Shown here: positions 43,365 to 51,993 of the stretch, one piece after another | Layout of the letters: the number at the start of each line of letters is the position of its first letter | How positions within the stretch are numbered: the first letter of the stretch is position 1 | NCBI RefSeq assembly: GCF_000159095.1 | Contig: NZ_GG666296.1 | Coordinates: 165,422-229,421, forward strand | DNA from: Anaerococcus tetradius ATCC 35098 | Lineage (GTDB): Bacteria; Bacillota; Clostridia; Tissierellales; Peptoniphilaceae | Reading direction: 5' to 3' | Length of the DNA: 64,000 nt | Position numbers and translations under genes: made by a program | Notes under the pieces: model-generated | What the model saw: only the letters and a program-made list of their open reading frames with translations | What the model was told of the DNA's origin: nothing | Database searches by the model: none

Positions 43365-45482
43365 ATGACAGAGCAATTAAAACTAGAAGTAAGAAACAAA
43401 AAACTAATAGAAAATGAAGGCTTTAAGTTTAAAGACCTAAATGGAAATGGCTCTCTTGACCCTTATGAGGACTGGCGTCTACCATCAAGCGTTCGTGCGA
43501 AGGACCTTGCCTATAGGATGACTATAGAAGAGCTTGCTGGAAATATGATGATTAAGTCCCAAAGAATGGGTCTTAGCCAAGAAGATAAGGCGAAAACAAG
43601 CCATGATGGTCTTCTTGATGAAGAAGTTTATGAAGATACAAATATTTTTATAGGTCAAATAAACCACGGTTCAACAGGTCATATTCTTGATAAAAACCTT
43701 CGCCACTTTATTCTAAGAGATAACTTCTCAGAAGATGAAATTGCTAAATGGGCAAATGCTATGAATGAAGTTGCCGAAAGCTCTAGACTGGGCATACCTG
43801 TAATAATCGCTTCAAACTCAAGAAATGAAAATGCAGAAAGAACCTTCGGTATGAACGATGCAGTAGGAGTATTTACAACCTATCCATCAACCCTAGGTCT
43901 TGCCGCAGCCTATCTTGGAGATAGGGCAAGAAACTTCCACCCATATGGGGATTATGAATACTCAATCTTCAAGGAATTTGGACAAATCGCAAGAGATGAG
44001 TGGAAATATTCAGGACTTAGAAAAGGCTATATGTACATGATCGACACAGCCACAGACCCTAGATGGCAAAGATTTTATGGAACCCTGGGAGAAGATGTAG
44101 AATTAATCACCAAGGCTTGTGAAGACTTAATAGAAGCCTTCCAAGGAGAAGAATTAAATAGCGAATCAGTAGCCCTTACCATGAAACACTTTCCAGGTGG
44201 TGGAGCTAGGGAAAACGGCTTTGACCCTCACTACAAGGAAGGAAAATTCAATGTCTATGCTACAGCTGGTTCATTAGAAAAATACCATCTTCCACCATTT
44301 AAGAGAGCTGCAGAGAAAAAAGTTTCATCAATCATGCCTTACTACTCAATACCTTCCCATGACAAATCAGCCGTTCAAAACTATAAGGGAGAAAAAATTC
44401 CTTTCGAGCCAGTTGGCTTTGCCTTTAACCAATACTTTATCCAAAATATCCTAAGAGGGGATATGGGCTTTAAGGGCTACATCAACTCAGACTCAGGCAT
44501 CCTCGATAACATGGCTTGGGGCATGATGCACCTAGAAAAGCAAGATCGTGCAGCCTGTGCCATAAACAACGGAGTTGACCTAATCTCAGATACTAACGAA
44601 GTTGAATGGATAATTAAGGCCTATGAAGAAGGTAAAATTAGTCGTGAGAGATTAATCGAAGCAAATATTAGACTACTTACAGAAATGTTTGATCTAGGCT
44701 TATTCGATGACAAAACCTATGTAGACCCACAAAGGGCAAAAGACTTCGTAGCTAATGAAGAAAACAAGAAAAAAGCTTATTCAGCCCACCTTAGATCAGT
44801 AGTTCTCCTAAAAAATAAAGAAAATTGCCTACCTATGGCTGATAAGGCAAAAGTTTATGTTGGCTATCTCCACAAAGAAGCCGATAAGGCTGAAACCTTT
44901 AGAAAAGAAGCAATAGAAGAACTAAAAAATAGGGATGATATTAAAATAGTAGGAGACATAAATGACGCTGATTATATTTATGTACAAATCACACCAAAAT
45001 CAGGTAACTATTTTACAGCAACACCTGGTTTACTAGAACTTGACCTTTGTGAAAACAAAACTAACAAGGCTATGGATGGAAGTGAATATACTGAAACAAC
45101 AGTAGCTAATATTGACAAACTTGACGAATATAGGAAAATTGCCGACAAAAATGGAGCAAAACTAATAGTTACAGTAAACTCAAACATGCCTTGGCTATTA
45201 GAAAAAGCAGAAGTGAAGGCTGACGCTCTACTAGCCCACTTTGAGACTTTTACATCCGCCCAAATGGATGTCCTAACAGGAAAATTCGCCCCAACAGGTA
45301 AACTTCCATTCACCTTCCCTAAGTCAGAAGAAGCTATAGCTGTGGATGAAGAAGGAATCTGCGTAAGCCCTAACGATGTTCCAGGCTATGACAAAGAAAA
45401 ATATATGCCAGAAGGCATGACCTATGCCTACAAGGATGAATGTGGCAATGAATATAAACTAGGCTTTGGCTTAACTTACTAA
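43365..45482 (+). CDS. Cytoplasmic GH3-family glycoside hydrolase with EF-hand-like loop
   Basis: A 705-residue enzyme of the beta-glucosidase family 3. The N-terminal barrel carries K274-H275 (MKHFPGGGAR) and the nucleophile D376 in INSDSGIL, where most relatives have SDW. A C-terminal alpha/beta domain follows (about residues 470-640). There is no signal peptide, so it is intracellular. Residues 24-35 (DLNGNGSLDPYE) match a 12-residue EF-hand calcium loop exactly, which is odd for a cytoplasmic enzyme. The SDSG variant and location beside uronate genes suggest a specificity other than plain cellobiose, perhaps beta-glucuronides or beta-glycosides with a modified sugar. Confidence 0.88.
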   Translation: MTEQLKLEVRNKKLIENEGFKFKDLNGNGSLDPYEDWRLPSSVRAKDLAYRMTIEELAGNMMIKSQRMGLSQEDKAKTSHDGLLDEEVYEDTNIFIGQINHGSTGHILDKNLRHFILRDNFSEDEIAKWANAMNEVAESSRLGIPVIIASNSRNENAERTFGMNDAVGVFTTYPSTLGLAAAYLGDRARNFHPYGDYEYSIFKEFGQIARDEWKYSGLRKGYMYMIDTATDPRWQRFYGTLGEDVELITKACEDLIEAFQGEELNSESVALTMKHFPGGGARENGFDPHYKEGKFNVYATAGSLEKYHLPPFKRAAEKKVSSIMPYYSIPSHDKSAVQNYKGEKIPFEPVGFAFNQYFIQNILRGDMGFKGYINSDSGILDNMAWGMMHLEKQDRAACAINNGVDLISDTNEVEWIIKAYEEGKISRERLIEANIRLLTEMFDLGLFDDKTYVDPQRAKDFVANEENKKKAYSAHLRSVVLLKNKENCLPMADKAKVYVGYLHKEADKAETFRKEAIEELKNRDDIKIVGDINDADYIYVQITPKSGNYFTATPGLLELDLCENKTNKAMDGSEYTETTVANIDKLDEYRKIADKNGAKLIVTVNSNMPWLLEKAEVKADALLAHFETFTSAQMDVLTGKFAPTGKLPFTFPKSEEAIAVDEEGICVSPNDVPGYDKEKYMPEGMTYAYKDECGNEYKLGFGLTY

Positions 45483-45500
45483 GATAGGTTATAAATGATT

Positions 45501-45554
45501 AATGATGGTGATAGCTTAAAATCCTAATTCTATCTATCACCATCATTTTTTTTT
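45501..45554 (+). terminator. Terminator after the GH3 gene
   Basis: AATGATGGTGATAG (45501-45514) pairs perfectly with CTATCACCATCATT (45534-45547), followed by a T run to 45554. Confidence 0.92.
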
Positions 45555-45615
45555 GCTCAATATATAATCTTGTAGTATTTTATATGAGAAATTATATTAT
45601 CAAGAAAGGTAGTTT

Positions 45616-46554
45616 ATGTTTAAAGCTCTAATAAAAAAAATTCCTGCAGCTAATATGATGGTTCCCTTGATACTTGCAGGTCTTATCAATACTCTTTTGC
45701 CTAGCCTTTTGCACTTTGGTGTTTTTACTGAGGCTCTTTTTACGAGTGCCGGGATGAAGACTCTTATGGGAATAAATTTGATTGCTGCGGGTAGTCAGAT
45801 CCATTTTTCTAATATTTTTGAAATATTTAAGAGATTTTCTGTTATAGCTATAGCTCGTCTAGGTGCAGGACTACTTATTATTTTTCTTGTAGCTTCCTTT
45901 TTTGGCAGAGATGGAATATTTGGTATATCCATACTTGCCTTGGTTTGCGCTAGTCTTAACCATAATAATTCTGTTTTTATCACCCTAAATATCGACTACG
46001 GAGATGATTTGGATCAGGGTCTTGCTGGTATTACTAGTTTGATTACAGGTCCCATGCTTGCTATGCTAGTTTTAGGTATGTCTGGGATTGCGAACATTCC
46101 TCTAAGGGCTATGGCAGATTCTCTAATGCCTGTAATAATTGGGATACTTATAGGCAATATTGATAAGGATTTTGCTAAGATTTTGAAATTATCACAGAAG
46201 GTCATAATTCCCTTTTTGGGTTTTACCATGGGTTCTTCAATTAATTTTAAAGATATATTTAGGGCTGGATTTTCAGGACTAATACTTGCCTTCATAGTGA
46301 TTTTTATTATTGGTTCTATTACCCTTCTTGCAGATATTTATATTAACAAAAGACCAGGCCATGCCGCTTGGGCTATATCTACAACTGGAGCTAACGCTGT
46401 TGCTGTGCCTCAAATAATTGCAGAAATTGATCCGTCTTATCTTCCCCTTGTTGGTCTTGCTACTGCCCAAGTAGCTGCTTCAGCGGTCATTACTATTATT
46501 CTTACACCTTTGATTACCGCCCTTTGGGCTAAGTCAAAAAACAATAGGGCCTAG
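45616..46554 (+). CDS. kdgT: 2-keto-3-deoxygluconate permease KdgT
   Basis: A 312-residue KDG:H+ symporter-type protein. The N-terminus KKIPAANMMVPLILAGLINTLLPSLL, CASLNHNNSVFITLNIDYGD and the ISTTGANAVAVPQIIAEIDPSY region are strong KdgT markers, with about ten hydrophobic helices. It lets KDG from the environment enter the pathway at the kdgK step. It lies on its own after the GH3 terminator, which fits a regulon spread over several transcripts. The following T-box promoter belongs to brnQ. Confidence 0.93.
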   Translation: MFKALIKKIPAANMMVPLILAGLINTLLPSLLHFGVFTEALFTSAGMKTLMGINLIAAGSQIHFSNIFEIFKRFSVIAIARLGAGLLIIFLVASFFGRDGIFGISILALVCASLNHNNSVFITLNIDYGDDLDQGLAGITSLITGPMLAMLVLGMSGIANIPLRAMADSLMPVIIGILIGNIDKDFAKILKLSQKVIIPFLGFTMGSSINFKDIFRAGFSGLILAFIVIFIIGSITLLADIYINKRPGHAAWAISTTGANAVAVPQIIAEIDPSYLPLVGLATAQVAASAVITIILTPLITALWAKSKNNRA

Positions 46555-46608
46555 AAGCCTTAAAAGTCTGCAACTTATAAAATAATTTGAATTTTTATAG
46601 AAAAATAT

Positions 46609-46637
46609 TTGACAAATTAAAGTGATGGTCTTATAAT
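46609..46637 (+). promoter_or_regulatory. Consensus sigma-A promoter of the T-box/brnQ transcript
   Basis: TTGACA (46609-46614), 17-bp spacer, TATAAT (46632-46637): a perfect consensus promoter 28 bp before the T-box. Confidence 0.92.
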
Positions 46638-46664
46638 ATAGCTAACAATAGTTATTAAAAATTA

Positions 46665-46908
46665 CGAAAAAAAGAGTAGGCTTATGGACAAGCACAGAGA
46701 GTTGGTCTTAGGTGGAATCCAATCTTAGAAGTAAGTTCGAAAATCATTTTTCTTTTGCACGTCTGAAGAAAGTAAGATGTGTCGCCATGGTTGGCGTTAT
46801 CAAAACCCAGCATTGTTAGATGCTTGAGAGCTTATATTTATATAAGAATAAAGGTGGTAACGCGGAATATTTCGTCCTTTGTCTAATGTTTAGACAAGGG
46901 ACTTTTTT
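46665..46908 (+). ncRNA. T-box riboswitch with terminator (probable isoleucine specifier)
   Basis: The T-box sequence AGGTGGTAACGCGG is at 46852-46865. The competing terminator GTCC..TTGTCTA / TAGACAA..GGAC with TTTTTT is at 46874-46908. Stem I begins near 46665 (GAAAAA with TTTTTC near 46749), with an AGTA-type loop E segment on its 5' side. The opposite strand reads GTTCGAAAATCA, giving ATC (isoleucine) as the most likely specifier codon. It senses uncharged tRNA and lets transcription pass into brnQ. The specifier register is the least certain part. Confidence 0.93.
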
Positions 46909-46946
46909 GATGGATAAATATTGTTAATAAATTTTTGGAGGAAATA

Positions 46947-48290
46947 ATGAAAAAATTATCTAGAAGTCAATTTTTACAAGTTAGTATAATGTTATTCGGT
47001 CTGTTCTTTGGAGCAGGAAATTTAATTTTCCCACCTCTTTTAGGAAATATGGCAGGAAAAGCAACCTTTGTTGCTCTATTGGCCTTTTGCGTTACTGCTG
47101 TAGTATTTCCAGTTTTGGGATCAATAGTAGTAGGAAAAACTAATGGCTTATCAAATCTAGCCAACAGGGTGAACCCTGCCTTTGCTTTAGTTTTCACAAC
47201 AGCAATATATTTATCAATAGGACCTGGACTTGGCATACCAAGAGCAGGATCAGTTCCTTTCGAGATGGCTATAGCACCATATATACCAGCATCTTTCAAC
47301 ATGAGCCTAGCTAGGCTTGTTTATACTTTTGTATTTTTTGCCTTAGCCCTTGCTATATGCTTAAAGCCTAGCAAGCTTGTCGAAAGAGTAGGAAAATTTC
47401 TTACACCAGCCCTCTTATTATTGATAGCCTTCATGTTCTTTAAGGTTATAAGTATGGATAAAAGCGTAGCAGCTCCTACAGGAGATTATTTAAAGGCTCC
47501 TCTTACAAAAGGATTCTTGGCAGGATATGAAACAATGGATGCAGTTGCAGCCCTTAACTTTGGTTTTGTTATAGCACAAGCTATAAGAAGATTTGGGGTT
47601 AATGATGAGAAAGAAGTTACAAGATATGAGATAAAAGCAGGTCTTCTTGCAGGATTTGTCCTCTTTGTAGTATATGCTATGCTTGCAAGTATAGGTATGG
47701 TAGGAAGTGCTAAGTTCGTTGGTCTTGAAAATGGTGCCCAAGTTCTTGCTGAATCTATAAAACTTGCCCTTGGTAATTTTGGTTTAGTTTTATTAGCCTT
47801 TATCTTTACCCTAGCTTGCCTAACAACTTGCGTTGGACTTATAAGCAGTGGTGGAGAATATTTTGAGAAATTATTCAACAATAGACTATCCTACAAGTCT
47901 TGGGTATGTATATGGACTCTATTCTCATTTATAATGGCAAACTTTGGTCTAAATAAGCTCTTGGAAATATCAGTACCACTCCTACAAATAATCTATCCAG
48001 TAGCCCTTGTACTAATAGTAATGGGTATAAGCCAAAGCTTCCTAAACTTCAGCAAACTCTCTTACATTTTTGCTGCAGCAGTTTCAGTTGGCCTACCTTT
48101 AATAGAAGTATTGGATAAAACCTTTAAACTACACCTTGGCTTTGTAACAAGTCTAGTAAAGGCCCTACCAATGTATAAAGAAGGTCTATCTTGGCTATTA
48201 CCAACCCTAGTAGTAGTAGTGCTAACAAGCCTTGCTGTAAAGGCTCTAGGCAATCTAAGCTCCTTAGAAAAAGCAAGACAAGAATATTAA
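46947..48290 (+). CDS. brnQ: Branched-chain amino acid transporter BrnQ
   Basis: BrnQ is a sodium-coupled importer of leucine, isoleucine and valine with twelve helices. The N-terminus VSIMLFGLFFGAGNLIFPPLLGNMAG and IGPGLGIPRAGSVPFEMAIAP are diagnostic. I chose the ATG at 46947 behind GGAGG; the longer frame from TTG 46935 lacks a site. Expression is controlled by the T-box directly upstream, linking uptake to lack of charged tRNA, probably tRNA-Ile. A terminator follows. Confidence 0.95.
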   Translation: MKKLSRSQFLQVSIMLFGLFFGAGNLIFPPLLGNMAGKATFVALLAFCVTAVVFPVLGSIVVGKTNGLSNLANRVNPAFALVFTTAIYLSIGPGLGIPRAGSVPFEMAIAPYIPASFNMSLARLVYTFVFFALALAICLKPSKLVERVGKFLTPALLLLIAFMFFKVISMDKSVAAPTGDYLKAPLTKGFLAGYETMDAVAALNFGFVIAQAIRRFGVNDEKEVTRYEIKAGLLAGFVLFVVYAMLASIGMVGSAKFVGLENGAQVLAESIKLALGNFGLVLLAFIFTLACLTTCVGLISSGGEYFEKLFNNRLSYKSWVCIWTLFSFIMANFGLNKLLEISVPLLQIIYPVALVLIVMGISQSFLNFSKLSYIFAAAVSVGLPLIEVLDKTFKLHLGFVTSLVKALPMYKEGLSWLLPTLVVVVLTSLAVKALGNLSSLEKARQEY

Positions 48291-48307
48291 AATAAATCCA
48301 TCAAAAA

Positions 48308-48348
48308 ACCTCCCCGAGCTAGGACGAAAGCTTAGGGAGGTCTATTTT
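48308..48348 (+). terminator. Terminator after brnQ
   Basis: ACCTCCC..AGCT pairs with AGCT..GGGAGGT around AGGACGAA, followed by CTATTTTAT. It faces the convergent LysR gene. Confidence 0.8.
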
Positions 48349-48374
48349 ATCCCAAAGAAGAGAAATATATAAGG

Positions 48375-49250
48375 CTAATAAAATGCTTCGGCAATTTTTA
48401 AATATGAATCAATAAAAATAGAGTTTTTGCTTGCTACAAAAGAAAAATCGTGAGTAAGATTAAAATCCTCTAGCTCGACAATCCTAAGTTCATTTGCTTC
48501 TAATTCCTTTTTTACGCAAGACTCAAATAGAAAACTTATACCACAATCCCTTCTAAGCAGGGCTACTATGGCGTGCATATTATTAATTTCGATGATATTA
48601 GAAAAATCGTTGGTATCAATATTGTCCATATTGAGGAAATTTTTCAATATAGCAAGGGTTCCGGAGCCATCCTCTCTGATAATAACCCTCTCGTCTAACA
48701 AATCAGTAAGTTTTCTTACTGGTTTTTTAAATTTATGATCTTTGTGGGCTATACAGACAACCCTATCAGTCTTGTAAGTTTTGATAAAATAATCCTTAGC
48801 AGTAACAAAGCCTTCGATTATTGCAAAGTCAATCTTTCCCCCATCAAGATCCTTTAGAATTTCGTCAGTATTTTCGTAGAAGATGTGAAAATTGCAAGAA
48901 GCCTTCTCCTTTATTAGGGCTATGAGTTTATCTAAAATTATGTATTCACCGATTGACCTCGTAAAACCCAAGGAAATTTTTTCCTTCTTAGTATTTTTGC
49001 TGCTGACTAAGCTCATTAGCCTATCTTCGTCATTCGACATAGAAGTTAAAGCTGTTTTTAGAATTTTGCCTTGGTCTGTAAGACATAAATTCCTCTTATT
49101 TCTATAAAACAGTTTGCAATTATAATACTCTTCTAAATATTTGATATGGGTAGATATAGCAGGCTGAGTTATATTAAGGCTCTCAGCTGCCTTTGTAAAA
49201 TTCATGTATTCACATACTTCCAAAAAACTTACTATTCTAAAATCTAACAT
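48375..49250 (-). CDS. LysR-family transcriptional regulator (YeiE-like)
   Basis: A 291-residue LysR regulator. The N-terminal helix-turn-helix is YMNFTKAAESLNITQPAIST near residues 14-33. A substrate-binding domain follows with SLGFTRSIGEYILLD-like and REDGSGT segments; REDGSGT is common among CysB/YeiE relatives. The ATG at 49248-49250 has AGGAGGT just before it; a longer frame to 49271 has none. It is divergent from a YeiH-type exporter, the standard YeiE-YeiH arrangement, and probably controls it through the inverted repeat at 49290-49311. Confidence 0.88.
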   Translation of the reverse strand: MLDFRIVSFLEVCEYMNFTKAAESLNITQPAISTHIKYLEEYYNCKLFYRNKRNLCLTDQGKILKTALTSMSNDEDRLMSLVSSKNTKKEKISLGFTRSIGEYIILDKLIALIKEKASCNFHIFYENTDEILKDLDGGKIDFAIIEGFVTAKDYFIKTYKTDRVVCIAHKDHKFKKPVRKLTDLLDERVIIREDGSGTLAILKNFLNMDNIDTNDFSNIIEINNMHAIVALLRRDCGISFLFESCVKKELEANELRIVELEDFNLTHDFSFVASKNSIFIDSYLKIAEAFY

Positions 49251-49289
49251 TGTAACCTCCTTATTTATCATAACAAATATTTATAAGAG

Positions 49290-49311
49290 TGTAAATAATT
49301 ATAATTTTACA
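49290..49311. promoter_or_regulatory. Inverted repeat overlapping the YeiH-type gene promoter
   Basis: TGTAAA-N10-TTTACA (49290-49311) is a dyad of the size bound by LysR proteins. Its right arm is the -35 box TTTACA (49306-49311) of a promoter with 17-bp spacer and TATAAT at 49329-49334. Confidence 0.6.
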
Positions 49312-49356
49312 TTATAATAATCCCTTGTTATAATAGGAAAAGCGAAAGGAGAATGT

Positions 49357-50391
49357 ATGACAAAATTTATAGAAAAAAACACAAAAGGGCTCATCCTCTG
49401 CTTAATAATAGCTGTGATTTCTCAATACATAGGTAATAAAGTCCCACTCGTAGGACCAGCAGTTTTTGCTATTTTAATCGGTATGGTCATGGGTCAAATA
49501 ATTAAGGAGAAAAAGTCCTATATGGATGGAGTAAGATTTACATCCAAAAAAATCCTTCAATATGCGGTAATCCTTCTAGGATTCGGTCTTGATCTTAGCC
49601 TAGTATTAAAGACAGGCGAGGAATCCCTACCTATAATCCTATCTACCATATCAACCTCACTAATAATAGCCTACCTCGCTTACAAGTCTGGGCTTTTAGA
49701 AGGAAAAATTGCAACCCTCATAGGAGTTGGATCATCAATTTGTGGAGGCTCTGCTATTGCAGCAGCAGCACCTGTTATAGATGCAGATGAGGATGAAATA
49801 GCTGAGGCTATATCAGTAATTTTCTTTTTTAATATCTTAGCTGCTATCTTATTTCCAAGTCTTGGTCGTATGATTGGTTTTTCTACCGTAGATGGTCATG
49901 CCTTTGGTATATTTGCAGGCTCTGCTGTTAATGATACATCATCAGTTACAGCCTGCGCTTCTACATGGGATAGTATTTATAAGCTTGGTAGCCAAACCCT
50001 AGATAAGGCAGTAACAGTTAAGTTAACAAGAACTCTTGCAATAATTCCTATTTGCTTAGGACTAGCCTTTATAAGAATGAGAAATGCCGAAAAAGAGGCT
50101 AATAATAAAATATCAATAAAACAAATCTTCCCATTCTTTATAATTTATTTCATCCTAGCAAGCCTAATAACAACAATTGCTCTTGCCAAGGGAGTAGATA
50201 TTAGTTTCTTTAAACCATTTAAAGACCTATCAAAGTTTTTCATAGTGATGGCAATGTCTGCCATAGGCTTTAACTCTGATATAGTAAAACTCCTTAAATC
50301 AGGCGCAAGACCCCTAGCCCTAGGTGGAGTTTGCTTTATAGCAATAACTACAATAACCCTAACACTTGAAAAATTGCTAGGAATTTTGTAA
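49357..50391 (+). CDS. YeiH/UPF0324-family putative sulfate (anion) exporter
   Basis: A 344-residue membrane protein with about ten helices. The segments KILQYAVILLGFGLDLSLVLKTG, LIGVGSSICGGSAIAAAAPVI, FGIFAGSAVNDTSSVTACA and SAIGFNSDIVKLLKSGARPLALGG define the YeiH family. Members are proposed sulfate or sulfonate-related exporters, but the substrate is poorly established. The divergent LysR gene is the expected partner. A strong terminator follows. Confidence 0.9.
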   Translation: MTKFIEKNTKGLILCLIIAVISQYIGNKVPLVGPAVFAILIGMVMGQIIKEKKSYMDGVRFTSKKILQYAVILLGFGLDLSLVLKTGEESLPIILSTISTSLIIAYLAYKSGLLEGKIATLIGVGSSICGGSAIAAAAPVIDADEDEIAEAISVIFFFNILAAILFPSLGRMIGFSTVDGHAFGIFAGSAVNDTSSVTACASTWDSIYKLGSQTLDKAVTVKLTRTLAIIPICLGLAFIRMRNAEKEANNKISIKQIFPFFIIYFILASLITTIALAKGVDISFFKPFKDLSKFFIVMAMSAIGFNSDIVKLLKSGARPLALGGVCFIAITTITLTLEKLLGIL

Positions 50392-50431
50392 GAACAAAAG
50401 TAAGTTAAAGCTATCAAAAACCCTATTAACT

Positions 50432-50480
50432 AAAAATCACCCCTAACTTAGAAGAAAAACTAAGTCATGGGTGATTTTTT
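50432..50480 (+). terminator. Terminator after the YeiH-type gene
   Basis: AAAAATCACCC..ACTTAG pairs with CTAAGT..GGGTGATTTTTT around AAGAAAAA. It faces the minus-strand phosphofructokinase gene. Confidence 0.9.
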
Positions 50481-50531
50481 ATATCTCTTATATTCTAAAA
50501 AATAAATAAGCTTTAAGAGGATAAGAAAAAA

Positions 50532-51752
50532 CTACTTGGTAAAATCAGAAAGCTCGACAAAAACAGGCATGCCGTTTTCGTATGTTTGGTCTACTTCTCC
50601 TTGGATTAGAGGGAGGGCGTAGGCTGTTATTTTTTCTCTTAGGGTATTTTCATCCTTTAGCCAATCCTTAGGAATTTTCATCTCCTTGTTGGCTATTAGG
50701 TCTGGTTCTACTTCTGTGTAGAAGACTTCGTAGTCCTTGCCTTCTTTTCTTCTTAAGACTGGAATGAGGTTAGACTTATCTATACCAAGTTTTAAGGCTA
50801 GATAGCCAAGCTTGAAGGCCTCGTCTGAGTCGGTTTTGGATATGCAAGTGGATGTTCTTTGAACAATATTTAACTCGACAGACCTTGATTTTACTTTAAG
50901 CTTATCTCTTAGATAGTCAGCAAGTCTTTTGGCAAAACCACTTACTACTGGGTGCTTGAAACCATCGTCGGTATTTGAAAACATTGGCTTATCAAGTGAG
51001 TGATCAATATCGCGGAAGCCTTCTGCCATAGCTATGATAATATTTTTTTCTTCTTTCAATTTGTTTTTCACATCGTTTTCTATATCCTTTAGGGATTTAT
51101 CCACTTCTGGAACATAGACGAGATTAACTAGGTCTTTGCAGTAGCCGTAGTCTGCGAGAAGTGATGAAGCTGCGAGCCAACCTGCATGACGACCCATGAT
51201 TTCTACTATGGTAACAGATTCTAGGTCGTAAACATCGACATCAGCCCTTATAGTCCTAAGAGTGTGGGCTATGTATTTGGCAGCTGACCCAAAGCCTGGT
51301 GAATGATCCATGCCATTTAAGTCGTTGTCTATGGTCTTTGGACAACCTATAACATTAATTCCATAAATCTTGTTATAAAGAATGTAGGTATTTAGTTTCT
51401 TTACAGTATCCATTGAGTCATTGCCACCTATGTAGACAAAGACATTTATATCTTTTTCTTTGAGAAAGGTAAAAATTTTATTGTAAGTTTCATCTTTTAA
51501 ATCTTCTGGAAGCTTGAACCTGCATGAGCCTAAAATAGAAGAAGGACGAGCCATGAGTCTATCCTTAGCTTCGTTTAGTTTAAATTTTTTCTTGTCTACT
51601 TCAAGAAATTCTCCCTTGATAATTCCCTCAATCCCATGGAGACTTAAGAAAATTTGATCAAAATCATTGTCGATAGCTGCTTGGATAGCTCCAGCAAGCG
51701 ATGAGTTGATAACGCTAGTAGGCCCACCTGATTGGGCGATGATACAATTCAT
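50532..51752 (-). CDS. pfp: 6-phosphofructokinase, pyrophosphate-dependent type
   Basis: A 406-residue phosphofructokinase. The active site shows GGNDSMDT (about residues 108-115) instead of the ATP-type GGDGS. It also has KTIDNDL with the lysine that marks pyrophosphate-using enzymes in place of glycine in ATP enzymes. EIMGRHAGWLAA and MAEGFRD are further family motifs. It should phosphorylate fructose 6-phosphate reversibly with PPi. Monocistronic; AAAGGAG lies before the ATG. PPi use is an inference from active-site residues. Confidence 0.88.
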   Translation of the reverse strand: MNCIIAQSGGPTSVINSSLAGAIQAAIDNDFDQIFLSLHGIEGIIKGEFLEVDKKKFKLNEAKDRLMARPSSILGSCRFKLPEDLKDETYNKIFTFLKEKDINVFVYIGGNDSMDTVKKLNTYILYNKIYGINVIGCPKTIDNDLNGMDHSPGFGSAAKYIAHTLRTIRADVDVYDLESVTIVEIMGRHAGWLAASSLLADYGYCKDLVNLVYVPEVDKSLKDIENDVKNKLKEEKNIIIAMAEGFRDIDHSLDKPMFSNTDDGFKHPVVSGFAKRLADYLRDKLKVKSRSVELNIVQRTSTCISKTDSDEAFKLGYLALKLGIDKSNLIPVLRRKEGKDYEVFYTEVEPDLIANKEMKIPKDWLKDENTLREKITAYALPLIQGEVDQTYENGMPVFVELSDFTK

Positions 51753-51881
51753 AAATTCACTCCTTTACTTAATTTCACTTCTAGTATACAGAATTTAGAA
51801 AATATTTTAAAGCTTTGTTATAAAAAAAACTTTTTATATAAGAAGAAAGCCTATCTTTAAAAGAAGGGGGTGAGAGTTAAT

Positions 51882-51938
51882 ATGACTAATTTGAAAAATA
51901 AAGATTTATTTTGTCGAATCCTTTATCCTAGAGTTTAA
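51882..51938 (+). CDS. Possible 18-residue leader peptide upstream of the Crp/Fnr gene
   Basis: A tiny frame, ATG to TAA, encoding MTNLKNKDLFCRILYPRV, with AAGGGGGTGA 9 bases before it. The strong site is the only real support. It could be a leader peptide, a small protein or chance. The rest of the 241-bp gap (51753-51993) holds no other gene that I can support. Confidence 0.25.
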   Translation: MTNLKNKDLFCRILYPRV

Positions 51939-51993
51939 TCTATTTAGAAGAAAAAACATATTTAAAAATTTATGTAATATAGGGAGGGGAAAA

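Noticed and set aside
47486-47881. 131-residue minus-strand frame within brnQ
   Set aside because: Antisense shadow of a hydrophobic coding region with no start signal or recognisable domain.
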